64,000 bases of DNA from Neostapfia colusana. Lineage: Eukaryota; Streptophyta; Magnoliopsida; Poales; Poaceae. Made by a program: the position numbers and the translations under genes. Each line of letters begins with the position of its first letter. Position 1 is the stretch's first letter. The notes below the pieces were generated by a model that was not told the DNA's origin, ran no database searches, and saw only the letters and a program-made list of their open reading frames with translations. The stretch lies in contig JASWHV010000007.1 in NCBI GenBank assembly GCA_030760725.1, positions 24,960,824 through 25,024,823 on the forward strand, in the 5' to 3' direction. Of the stretch, positions 1 to 10,300 are shown piece after piece.

Positions 1-1396
1 GTCTTGACGTCTTGGTGCTATAGTTCCTCGTAGAGGCTTCTTGAGTGTGTTCTTCTACTCACGACCACGTACATACAAATAATATAGCAATCAAACGTCA
101 TGCACAAGCTTTATTCAAGATGCATGCATGTAAATTCTATAGTGTAGCCTATAGTGATCAGTATGCATGTGTTCTTGCAAGTTTTAGTAAGATTTCATGG
201 GGTTTTATGATGAATATTGCTGTTGGAATTAAGTGTGGGTGTGGTTATGATCCTAACTCGAGTAGTAGATCAATTCCACCGTCAAAACTTAACCAGAACG
301 TGGTCTACCCATGTGCAGTAGCTCATGCTCGTAGGGGGTGGAGAAAAACGGGTCCGTAGCAACAGCAGTGACGTAGTAAGAGGGTTGACGGGGACCTACC
401 TCTCTTCTTCCTCCTCTCCTCCTTGCGGATGGCCTTTTTCCCTTACAATGGCAGCAGCTGAGGTTTTTCCTTAGGGAAGAATAGAGCTGCAGCTAGGGCA
501 GGGTGTCGGGGTCATCTTCTCCGGCGACGGTGAGGCAGGGCAGAGCTTCGATAGCGGCCAAACTCCACTAGGGGCGGAGATCAGGGCTTGGCAGCAGAGG
601 AGGGCGGCGGCCAGGGGTTTTGGGGGCTGCGGGTGGCGGCTAGGGGGAAGGGTTTTATTTATAAGGGGGGAAATAGCCAAGGGGGCTAGGATTTCAGCAA
701 CTCTTTTAATCAAGGGGTAAGATTTAATTTTAGAATAGGTGGGAGCTAGAGGCTGAGATTTAATCAAATATTTTCCACCAAGGGTTGAGATTAATTGAGG
801 AAAGAGAAAATTCCAAATAAAAAGAAAAAAATTAGTGCGGATAGGGTTTCTCCCCCTTAGGGGGTGCGGCCAAGGGGGGAATAGAATCCCCAAAGTGGAA
901 AAAATCCCTAAGGATTTGGTGCGGCCAAATTTGGGGAAAACCTCCCCCAAATGTGGGGAAATTTTCCCTAGGGACAATTTTAGGGGGGAATTAGGAGAAA
1001 TAGGGGGGGGGGGAATTTTAGGGGGGATTGGGGGAAAATTAACCACTTGTGTCCTGAGGTCTTAGGTTTGAACCAGCCTCTCTGCAAAAGCAGGGGTAAG
1101 GCTGTCTAGAAATAACCCTTCCTCACACCACACATGTGTGGGAGCCTTCGGCACTGGGTACGCCCTTTTTTATTGGGGGAAATTAAGAGGGAATTAGGGG
1201 CGGCTAGGTTTATTTTTTTTTTCTTTTTCTTTTTATTTCTTTTTCTTTTCTATTTATTTTTATTATTTCCTATTTTTATTTCCTTTTATTTATTTATTTT
1301 GTTTCTATATTATTTCCTTCCTTTTCTTCTTCTTTTTAAGTGCTTCTCTACATGAAAATGGATGCAATGCATGGTGATGAATATGAGGGTGTTACA
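1..1396 (-). mobile_element. LTR-like remnant of a Gypsy retrotransposon
   Basis: Read on the minus strand, a purine tract (about 1398-1413) is followed by TGTAACACCC beginning at 1396, the usual PPT/LTR-start arrangement of grass Gypsy elements. A minus-strand TATAAATA lies at 656-663, followed by a GC-rich leader, as expected for an LTR promoter. The low-complexity T/C tract at 1210-1340 lies inside. The far end of the LTR is not resolved and may lie outside the window. It is adjacent to the gag-protease pseudogene on the same strand, so both probably belong to one internally deleted element. I see no host gene here. Confidence 0.4.
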
Positions 1397-1459
1397 TCTC
1401 CTCTCCTCCTTCTGACGCGACGTGGCATCCCTCCTTGGGTCGGTCGTTTTTGGTGCTCC

Positions 1460-2753
1460 CTAGTCAAAGATCGCCCCAACTGCCTCTTCCCTCAAGGCAT
1501 GGTTGGTGGCGACATCAAGTAGTTCCTTGGTGGTCCTTGGCTTTACACATACGGGTAAAAACTCGTCCCTTCCTACACCCACAAAGTCATAGTTGGTTAA
1601 ATCCAGACATGTGAGACATCTAATATCTTCATGTTGAAGATCGGATGACTTGGCCATTGCTATGCAAGACGAATTATCAGGTTCAACTACTTCCACTTCA
1701 TTGCCGGCCCATTAGACGAGACACTGGTGAAGTGTGGATGGAACACACCCATTCGCATGAATCCAGTCTTGTCCAAGGAGCAAGTTGTACCGACTCCTCA
1801 CGTTGACGACAAAAAACGTCGTACGTAATGTCTTACTTCCAACCATGAGTTCCACATATAGTATTCCTATTGCTTTGTTTGGATCTCCAGCAAACCCACT
1901 TAAGATTGTGTTGGTCTTGATAGGCCATTCTATCAGTATCCAAAATTTTCAAACATGGATACGGGCATTATGTTGACCCTTGCTCCTCCATCGACCAACA
2001 TCCTCACTTATGTTCCATTGTCGTGTCCTCGGCTGTACAATGGCTCATGTGTTGGTCGAGTTGTTCTGGTTTCTCAAAAACCACGTTCTTAGCTCCTAGA
2101 TCGAGCTCGGCCACTTCAACATCCGGAAGACAGAACTCAGACGGCCAATGAAACACCATATTTATCTCAACTTGGTTTTCATCCTTATCCGTGGGGTTTT
2201 CTTCATTCTCATTATCTCTAGCTTCCTCTCGGGCAATCCTCTTCTGTATCCAAGTCTTCTTGGTGATCATTGGTTCCGAGGTTTGATCATCCTCTTTCGA
2301 AGATCATCAAACACAATTACTTCTTCCCTTTGGTTGTCGATGCTTGATCATCCTCACAAGGATCTTCTTTCCCTCAAGGTTAATCATGTTGACAGGAAAA
2401 GAATCCGTGTCCAGCTTCATTCGATGGCCATCACCGAGTGTCAACCAGCCATCGTTTAAAACCGATTGTACCTGCCGACGGAAGAAATTATATTCATTAG
2501 TCGAATGAGAATAGGAGTCGTGCCACTTATAATATCTTTTGTTGGCCAGCTGCTCAGGTGGTGGAATAATGTGACCATTCTTCTTGATCACTTTGTTTTG
2601 TAAGAGCACGTCAAATAGCTTGTCACACTTCGTTACATCGACGGTGAACCTCATCTCTTCCTTCTCCTCGGGATTGGTCTTCAAGAATGTGCAAGCTTGA
2701 GGCTTATTCTTTTCGTTTTCAACCCACTCAGACACAGACACACACACCTTCAT
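1460..2753 (-). pseudogene. Ty3/Gypsy gag-protease remnant
   Basis: Three minus-strand open stretches (2753-2307, 2270-2004, 1696-1460) together resemble the gag C-terminus and aspartic protease of Tat-type Gypsy elements. The first contains a KWHDSYSHSTNEYNFFRRQ-like motif typical of these gag proteins. Around 1984-1992 the bases encode the protease active-site motif LVDGGA, and downstream a stretch reads like the conserved QDW...ANGCVPS segment in a shifted frame. Stops and frameshifts separate the pieces, so it is not functional. No reverse transcriptase or integrase follows; the LTR-like DNA begins directly after it, implying loss of most of pol. Confidence 0.7.
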
Positions 2754-3077
2754 GTCGAGTTGATTGACGTGTTGTATCTCTCGGTCCCCGTGGATGATTT
2801 CTTTGAACCGGCCGTGTACTTTAGCTTGTCTGTCTCGGTTCTCGTGTGCACAACTCGTTACAAGACTTGGTTGACGTCCTCGAACTCGACGCGATCCATC
2901 TTCTCCTTATGAGCCCTGCAAACGCTAGATTGGTCAAATCTTTCTCCCCTACGGTAAAGCGAAAACATTTATTTCGTGTGTCCCTAATCCGTTTGATCTA
3001 TAGCTACGAGCTCATTGTGTCTCTACCTCACTGGGGTCAGATGGAACAATCTTAACTCAGCTACGAGCTCATTGTGT

Positions 3078-4015
3078 CCCTCTCTTCTTTTCCTAGATTT
3101 CTTCTTTCCCGTTTATTCTCCTCCCATCGTTCCTTTCCTCTCTCTTCTTTCCTTCCAATCCCGTGCTTCCTACTCCGACAGTTGAATTGTAGATGAACAG
3201 ATCGACTGTAGTAGTCGACATCTTTCCAGGGCTTTTATCGGCCCCACTGCACATTGCCGCTGCCGGTCAAGACTGTAAATTTCCTCTTATCGGGTTAATG
3301 TTTGTTCCAACTAGAAACCAGAATCACCCCCTTCTCAGCTTTCTCATTTTTAAAGCATCTATAGCATTTCTCAAAACATGTTTTTTAAAATTAAAAACTT
3401 GGGACCCAAGTTTAAAATTAGCTCTCCAACAATTAACTAAAAGCACTTCGTGATAGGGTAAGGGTGGCGCCGATTGAAGAGAAGTTAGTCCAACATCGAC
3501 TAAGGTGGTTTGGACATATCCAGCGAAGACCTCCAGAAGCACCGGTTAATAGTGGGATTTTAAGAGGTAGAGAAAATATTAGGAGAGGTAGAGGACGACC
3601 AAGGTTGACCTGAGAAGAGGCGGTAAAACGAGATTTGGGAGATTGAAATGTATCAAAGACCTAGCTCATCATAGAACCGTATGGAAAGTAGCAATTCATG
3701 TGCCAGAATCTTAGTCTTGTTTTTTCTTTTTTCCTTGTTATTCTTATATCTCCTTCCTCTTTTTTACTTCATTGATATATATATATATATACAATTATTA
3801 GGTTTCATGTCTAGCCGACCCCAGCATGCTTGAGATAAAGGCTTGGATGTTGTTGTTGTTGTTCTAATATAAGCCTCAACCTGAATTAAATAGGAGATTT
3901 TTTATTTTTTCAAAAATAGTAACATTTTAACCATAAATTTCAAAGCGGGTGCCGATTTTTAAAAGAAAATTCAAAAATGAGTATCAATCGCCCACTGAGG
4001 GCCCTCACACAATAC
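3078..4015 (+). repeat. Paralogous segment, copy 1
   Basis: This stretch matches 7052-9005 in the same orientation in several collinear blocks: a T/C-rich start (about 3078-3165), the block around CGGCCCCACTGCA (3240), the block around GGGTTAATGTTTGTTCCA (3293-3430), and the block from CTAATATAAGCCTCAACC to GAGGGCCCT (3865-4012). It is interrupted by a LINE tail absent from copy 2. It may be a local duplication around the F-box gene or two insertions of one old repeat family; no terminal repeats were found. Confidence 0.7.
3452..3863 (+). mobile_element. 5'-truncated RTE-type LINE, 3' end
   Basis: The first ~260 bases encode the C-terminal tail of a plant non-LTR reverse transcriptase (LRWFGHIQRRPPEAPV, then a GRGRPRLT-like basic stretch), with several in-frame stops. 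It ends in the characteristic tail: an AGCCGACCCCAGC-type segment, GCTTGAGATAAAGGCTTGG, then a (TTG)n run. The related segment at 8820-8865 has an uninterrupted version of the flanks, so it approximates the empty site. Insertion seems to have removed a few bases of target. No intact coding capacity. Confidence 0.75.
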
Positions 4016-4615
4016 GGAGGTGCCTGGTATAAAATTATAGCCCTATTTGCATGCAGCAGCGATTGATGAGGAAGCAAAATGCATAACGAGGCAGTGGGTG
4101 CAAAATGCGTTAGTGTGTTAGTAAGAGTGCATTTTACTGAATTCAGTGGGTGCACAGGATAGGACTGTTTAAAAGGCGTCGCCAAGCCGTTTGGCAATCG
4201 CCTTAGGCATCCGGGCGCCATTTTAAAACACTGGTTAAGATTCAGGCTGAAAATTAGAGACGAACAGTGAGCCATTCTAAGCACACACTATATCAAAGGG
4301 GAATAGAAAAAGTATGGGAGCTTATCAACTGTTCCGCTCCAGCTACAGATGATGTCGGTGGTAGTAAGAACAATTTCACTGCACCTGATGCAAATTCTAT
4401 ATCCAAGATCCATAGGCTAATTTCGGTTCAGTGGAACCAGGACTAAAACATAGAGTAAATGCCAATATAAACAGCACTTGCAATCCCTCTTCCAATTCTC
4501 AGGCATTTATGGCTATGCAGAGTCAGAATTGCGTGAGCAACTATTACTGCTAATAACTTACTTATGCTGCATCTGGCAACGGCAGCGAACGATGCAATGC
4601 CACCAAGCCAATCAA

Positions 4616-5689
4616 CTAGGAGTAGAGCGGGCGCTCGGTCCAGGCGCCGGCGACGTGCCCGTTCTCGCAGACGTAGGCGCGCACGACTGGGTCGCCGTCG
4701 TCGTGGTAGCCGTAGAAGCTGCGGAGGCAGAAGGCGGAGTAGAGGTCCCACGCCTCCTTGCATTCACAGTAGGCGCACTCGACGGCGACTGTGGGGCGGC
4801 GCGTGTCCCTGAGCGCGCGGCGCACCTGGGAGCGCGCGAAGTTGAGGAACACGCCGCGGAAGACCATGTACTTGCGGCGCTCCTCGGCGTGCACGCACCC
4901 CGGCCAGTCGCAGAGGTACAGCCGGTCGCAGCGGAAGCGGCTGGCCAGGAGCTTGTTCCCCTGCTCCCGGCTCAGCGTCCACGACCCCGACGCCAGGTGC
5001 GCGCCCGCAGGGCCCACCCAACGCCGCGGCCGCCACCTGGCCCCGGCCACCACGCCGCGCCTCGCGACGGCAGCGGTCGCTGTCGCTTCCTCCTCCCGGA
5101 TCGCCGCCGCGGTGGGGGGCCGGGCGACGTCGGGGCCCGCAGAAGCCGGGATCTGCGGCTCGGACGAGCCCGCATCAAGGCACGGGTCGTCGCAGGGCGA
5201 CCACGCACCACTAGCGGCGTCGTTGGAGACGTCGGCCTCGGTGGCAGCCGTCGCGTCCCTGGTCCCGCGCGAGGTGGCCGTGGTCTCGAGCCCCTCCACG
5301 GAGGGATAGCCGAACCGGACGTCAGGCCCGATGTCGATCTCGAGCCCCAAGTCGTCGGCGGGCACGAGGAGGACGCCGGCGCGGAGGAGCCCCGGGCAGC
5401 AGACGGAGAGCTTGTGAAGCGCCGCCCAGGCCGCGGGCGCGCCCTCGGGCGGCTGCGCGGGGAGGAGATCCGCAGGGAGCGCCCGCGTCAGGCGCGGCGG
5501 AAGACAGGCGGCCCCGAACAGCGCGGCGAGCCGCGGGGACGCGCAGGACGCCCGCGCCCAGTCCCGCGGGTCGCCCTCCAGCCGGTCCAGGATCTGCAGA
5601 AGCACGTCGTCAGCGAGCTCGGACAGCGTCGACGCCGTCTCCGCTGACGCCCTCTTGCCGCGGCGCGCACTCACTTCCTCCTCGGCCAT
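4616..5689 (-). CDS. EID1: EID1-type F-box protein (phytochrome A-associated)
   Basis: Intronless gene for a 357-aa protein, close in length to known EID1 proteins. Residues ~22-65 form an F-box (TLSELADDVLLQILDRL, then RDWARASCASPRLAALF). The middle is low-complexity and alanine-rich. The last ~125 residues carry the family's conserved C-terminal block with WTLSREQGNKLLASRFRCDR, a cysteine/histidine-rich stretch (CDWPGCVHAEERRKYM, ECAYCECKEAW) and SFYGYHDDGDP. EID1 is the substrate-recognition subunit of an SCF ubiquitin ligase that dampens phytochrome A far-red signalling in the nucleus. The start is the first ATG of the open frame, in good context (GGCCATGGC on the minus strand). The upstream region has a T/C tract (about 5760-5805) and a GGT-type microsatellite (about 5838-5860). 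GC content is very high, as usual for grass single-exon genes. Identification rests on remembered family motifs; assignment to EID1 rather than an EID1-like paralogue is inference. Confidence 0.85.
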   Translation of the reverse strand: MAEEEVSARRGKRASAETASTLSELADDVLLQILDRLEGDPRDWARASCASPRLAALFGAACLPPRLTRALPADLLPAQPPEGAPAAWAALHKLSVCCPGLLRAGVLLVPADDLGLEIDIGPDVRFGYPSVEGLETTATSRGTRDATAATEADVSNDAASGAWSPCDDPCLDAGSSEPQIPASAGPDVARPPTAAAIREEEATATAAVARRGVVAGARWRPRRWVGPAGAHLASGSWTLSREQGNKLLASRFRCDRLYLCDWPGCVHAEERRKYMVFRGVFLNFARSQVRRALRDTRRPTVAVECAYCECKEAWDLYSAFCLRSFYGYHDDGDPVVRAYVCENGHVAGAWTERPLYS

Positions 5690-6110
5690 GGCGGCGGCCT
5701 CGCCTCGGTACTTCCGCGGAGGCAGGAGAAGAGGAATTGGGTTAACGGCACGTTTCCATTTCTTTTCTTTTGTGTTTTTCTTTTTTCTTTTTTCTTTTTT
5801 GATCTTGGTGGAGACTGGTGAGAGTATTTTATGTGGTGGTGGTGGTGATGGTGATGTAAGCTTAGCCCGACCGATGACGTGCGATCCAGTTTGTTTATTA
5901 TTTTCTGGTGTAGGTGCAACGTGTGGATAGCGTTTGGGCGCGTGCTGATCGCTACTGATGCATGCAATGCAAATGATATTGGTGGCAAACTGTTCATTCC
6001 ACCCTGTGGATTATTTATTACAAAAAATCCACAGGTTCAACCTCTACTGGGCATTTTTTGAGGTGCAAGACTTGACACTTGTGTATCTATCTAGCCTATA
6101 AAAATATATT

Positions 6111-6819
6111 GGTAGAATAGTCAATTTCGTCGTCCGACTTTTGTTAGAGTCCCAATTCCATCGCTCAACTAATAAAAGTGGTTAATTTCATTCTTAAATT
6201 TAGATGTATGGGTCTAATTTAGTTTTTTGTATGAGCTAGTCATCCACATATGCACGTCTAGTCGGCTTGTCTATGGTATACTGAGAAAATGTCTATCTTA
6301 TCCTTAGCTTTTATATACATGTGATACTTATATCACCTAGTTTAGTCCGTGCACCTGTTGCTTTTATATAATGTTACATCAAGAAAATATAAATTTCAAA
6401 ATAATTGACCCGCAAAGTAACAATACAATTATGTTTCTTAGATGGACAAACATAAGAAATACTTGTCCAAAGGTTCAAAATAGAATGAGTAGATGTTGCA
6501 CCCAACATTGTCTAATAGTGAAACTATAAAATGCTCTTCTCTCACTACACAAACAGGAGCGGAGAAGAATTCATGCGTCTGGGTTAGGGTTGGAGCTGAG
6601 AGTAAAATGGACATTTTCTTGAATGATTAGGGTTGGATCAGATTAGAAGTGTCGAACGTCCAGCTAGGATAAGACTTGCACATGTAGGCTGCTAACTCGG
6701 ATAAAGGACTAAATTGAACCCGTATCTTAAAGTTTATGAATGAAATTGGTCACTTTAATAGTTGAGGGACTAAATTGAGCCTCTAACTAAAGTTGAAGGA
6801 CACAATTGACTATTCTACC
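6111..6819. mobile_element. Mutator-like MITE with perfect 9-bp TSD
   Basis: A 709-bp element with long terminal inverted repeats. The left end starts GGTAGAATAGTCAATT and the right end is its complement, and similarity continues inward for roughly 120 bases. It is flanked by identical 9-bp duplications AAATATATT (6102-6110 and 6820-6828), diagnostic of Mutator-type transposition. It has no coding capacity. It lies upstream of the minus-strand F-box gene, about 420 bp beyond its start codon. Confidence 0.9.
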
Positions 6820-7143
6820 AAATATATTCATAGACTTTTAGGATGTATTTTTATAATGCACTTTAAAGGATTTTCAGTTTTATATTTTATTTTAGAGCAT
6901 TTGTTAACTCTAATTCAAACCTCTATATTAATTAGCACCGATTTTATCATATTATTTCTCTCTTTTTTAGACGCTATTTTAGACAAGTCTGTGATTTAGA
7001 TCCTTTTATTTTTTTTCCCTTTTCCATCTTTCTTCTTTCCTTTCTCTCCATCTATTTTCCCTCTCTTCTTTTCCTAGATTTCTTCTTTTCCATTTTTTCT
7101 CCTCCATTCTTTCATTTCCTCCTTCATTCCCTCCCATCCCGCG

Positions 7144-8150
7144 TAGGCATGAAAATTGATCGGATATTTTCTGATCCGTCCGGGTTTCCGATCCAAAAAT
7201 ATATGGTCCATATCCATTTTTATCGGATTTCAATCGGATATGGATCGGATATTCGAGTTCGGATATCGGATCGGAAACGGTATGGGTTAATATCCGTCTC
7301 AATGGTCGGATATCTATATTTCATCGGATATATCCGAATCATAATCCGAAAAATATCTGGATGATTTTTGGCCCATTGTACACCGGCGATCTGGTCCAAA
7401 CTGGCTAACCCTAACCGTCTCGTCCCGATCTAGACATCTAGTCTCAACTCTCGTTCCCGTAGCCGTCTCCCGACTCGGTGAATCCTAGCCGAGTCCCGTG
7501 ACATCGTCGGCCGTCGCCTACCGTCGCCCTACCACCGCCACTCGCCGGTCGTCGACCTACCTGCCATCTGCCCGTCTGTCGTCACCCCGTGGCCTCGTTC
7601 CACCGAAGCGCCGACGCCCATGGCTCCGTCGAGGCACACTCCACCGAGGCACAAACACCGACGGTCCGACGCCCACGGCAACGGGACGTGCTTCACGCCT
7701 CCCCCGATGCTACGGACTACAGTGCACGCTCCACCTATGCCCGCCCCCATGTAGGTCGTCGCCCCACTGGCCAGTGGCCACTGCCGCCACGGCGCCACCC
7801 CACCGAAACAGACACTATGTTCGGCTTCAGTGATAGCGGCACTATGTATGAACTATTTGTGTGTTTCATGTATTAACCATGTATGCATTTTATACGGATG
7901 TGTTATGAATTATGCGTCTAAACTATGAAATACATGTTACTTGTGAATTGCTTTTTCCCAAATAAATATCTGAATCCGTCCGATATCCATAATTTTCTGA
8001 TCCGATAAATTTGTTTCTGATACATCCAACATATCCGATCCCATATCCGTTTCCGACAACATCCGACCCGAATCCATTTCTGAAATTTTTATATGGATAT
8101 GGATATGGAAAAGCATTTTATCCGTCCATATCCGTCCGTTTTTATCCGTA
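7144..8150. mobile_element. hAT-like non-autonomous TIR element
   Basis: The ends are imperfect inverted repeats (left TAGGCATGAAAATTG, right end complementary to TACGGATAAAAACGG). Subterminal DNA is packed with GGATAT/ATATCC motifs in opposite orientations on the two sides (7155-7360 and 7960-8145). Flanks are ATCCCGCG (7136-7143) and ATCCCGTA (8151-8158), an approximate 8-bp target duplication with 6 of 8 matches. The empty site in copy 1 (about 3154) has a single ATCCCGTG. The core (7380-7830) is GC-rich and unlike the ends; it has open stretches but nothing I recognise. Confidence 0.65.
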
Positions 8151-8275
8151 ATCCCGTACTTTCTGCTCCTACTATCCAAAGGTAGATGGACAGACAGGTC
8201 CACTATAGCAACATCCCTCTGGAACTTTTATCGGCCCCACTGCATACTGCTGCTACTGATAGTCACTGCAAATTT

Positions 8276-8685
8276 TCCAGCAGGGCCAACTTACAGAGCC
8301 CGGGTGCTACCAATCTTGTTGGGTTGGGCTGTAAACGAGTCGATTTGAGCTTGTTCTTCAAGGATCAAGCTCTAGCCAAGCGAGAAATCTATTCAATTTT
8401 ATAGTCAAGCTCAGCTCGATAAGACTCGTTTAAATAGTCAGACTTGACTGAACCTCGAGTTCGAGCTCGAGAGACTGGTTTAAACAATAACAATAAACAA
8501 TATTAAAAGAAAAATAGTAACAAGTAATATTCATATATTAAAATTATCTAACCAAGTCTTATAAAGCTCAATCTCGTCAGCCTCGCTGGTTTTGACTTAA
8601 AGCTCAAGTTTGACTCGTTTATTTTTTAAGCCGAGCTTAAATCGAGTAGTTTAGAGTCTCGAGATTTATTGACAAACCTATCACC
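8276..8685. mobile_element. Degenerate MITE-like insertion
   Basis: This ~410-bp stretch is present in copy 2 of the paralogous segment and absent from copy 1. It begins near GGGCTGTAAACGAGTCGA, with GAGCTCGAG and TTTGAGCTT motifs on one side and complementary GCTCAAGTTTGACTCG and GAGCTTAAATCGAG motifs on the other, suggesting a degraded inverted-repeat element. Exact ends and target duplication are unclear. Confidence 0.45.
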
Positions 8686-9090
8686 GGGTTAATGTTTGTT
8701 CCACCAAGAAACCAGAATCATTCCTTCTCAATTTTCTCATTTTTAAAGGATCTAAAACAGGTCCCAAACATGTAATCTATAAAATTAAAATTTGGGATCC
8801 AAGTTTAAAATAAACTGTCCAAAAGTTAACTAAAAGTGTTTCTATTTTTTATGCACTTCTAATATAAGCCTCAACCCGAACTAAATTGGAGAACATTTTT
8901 ATTTTTTCCCAAAATAGTAATCTTCTAACCATAAATTTTAGAACAGGTGGCGATTGAAAAAAAAATCAAAAATGAGTATCAATCGCCCACCGAGGGCCCT
9001 TGCACAATGAATATCCCCTTTCAAACTTGCAAATGAGTTATGTGATGTAGTTTCTTTGATACCAATCATTTATAAACACGTTATTCAGTA

Positions 9091-9775
9091 CTCACTCCGG
9101 TCTGATTTATTTGGCGTTTCTGACATTGTTGTGAAAATTAAGAAAGTTGTGAAATAATGATTTTACCTTCCCACTAGCCATCGCACCTCGGCTATCGGCC
9201 AGCTTGGCCCGCCAGCGCCGCCTAAGTAATTGCGGCGTACCATGGGTGCTCTCTCACCTCCACAGCCCATGGGTCCATGAAGTCGAATCAAGCAACATGG
9301 AATCAGCAGCCCTACGGACCAGCAGATGTCGGGGCAAAGAAGGGAAAAAATTTTGACACTGGTGTCGGCGTCAAATAAAAAAATTAACTTAGAATCTTTT
9401 TGTTCAGCTGCACCAACTAGATTCTCTATCAAAAATCAGAAACTGGACTAAAAAGGGTTTCAATGAGAATCAGATTCTCTAAAATCAACAGATTTTCCTA
9501 TTGTAAATGAAAATATGCCATGATCCTGGATTTCTCTTCCAATTTTTCCCAGAAATTATCCATCATGCACTGATTACATAACCTGAAACGTTATTTTGTA
9601 TAACACATATTTATTACAGAACCCACAGTTGATAGTTGTTTTCAACCAAACAGATTTCAGCTTCCACACAACTCTCAGCTCACAGCAGCTTTCTCATAGC
9701 TAGAATCAGATTTTCAGGAATTTACATTTAAACCAAACACACCCTTAGGACATCAACTACAGAACGGAGGGAATG
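9091..9775. mobile_element. Stowaway-type ends around nested AT-rich DNA
   Basis: The left end CTCACTCCGGTCTGATTTAT and the right end (complement of CATTCCCTCCGTTCTG) resemble the CTCCCTCCGTTCTG terminus of grass Stowaway MITEs, next to TA dinucleotides. The span is too long for a simple Stowaway, so a second repeat is probably nested inside; repeated AGAATCAGATT-like motifs occur at 9420-9715. No coding region recognised. Confidence 0.4.
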
Positions 9776-10300
9776 TATTATTATTTTCGTGGTATATAGC
9801 GCAATTTTGACAACCTTGGTAAAAGACAAGTTTAATAATCCAAATTGCCATGAAAACACAAATACCTCACGACAGTTTTGAACGTGTCGCCCCGTCTCTT
9901 TGCATATCATGGTTTTAGTAGCATATACCGAAGCTATACATCCACAAGTTAATAATTGGGCGTCTCCACCTCCTGTGAACTGTAAAGGCCTCAGTTTTTG
10001 ACACATTCAAAGTGTTCATCACCACACACACACACACTTCATTTAAAGAAAGATGATGAACACATTTGAAGAGCAAGTAACCATTATCAACATGCTCATT
10101 AGAGAATAAGCTCACAAAATGCAAAAGTGGTATTTCCCACATGCATCATCTAGGGGCTGGGCATATGAAAACTCCTACACCTTGCTAGGAATGTCCATGC
10201 CAGGTTTCACCCAAATTCAAAACCTGTTTGAGGTCCTTTTGGGTATAGCTAGAAACATGTCAGCCACTGAAGCAAAAACAACCGACTGAAAACTCAGCTC
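9776..10300. other. Intergenic, no gene recognised
   Basis: AT-rich DNA with a short CA run near 10025-10037. I see no splice-site-bounded coding stretch, tRNA-like structure or repeat boundary that I can defend. Confidence 0.4.

Larger units (their letters stand above)
7052..9005 (+). repeat. Paralogous segment, copy 2
   Basis: Collinear with 3078-4015: T/C-rich start 7052-7135, then blocks at about 8155-8275, 8686-8850 and 8860-9000. The blocks are separated by two insertions (7144-8150 and about 8276-8685) absent from copy 1. Copy 1 therefore serves as the natural empty site for both. The block ends with GAGGGCCCTTGCACAATG, where copy 1 has GAGGGCCCTCACACAATA. Confidence 0.7.

Noticed and set aside
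4478..5647. 389-codon plus-strand open frame opposite the F-box gene
   Set aside because: Arginine/alanine-rich shadow in very GC-rich DNA; the minus strand encodes a recognisable EID1-type protein over the same bases.
7498..7876. Overlapping GC-rich open frames in the core of the hAT-like element
   Set aside because: Open on both strands, low-complexity, no recognisable domain.
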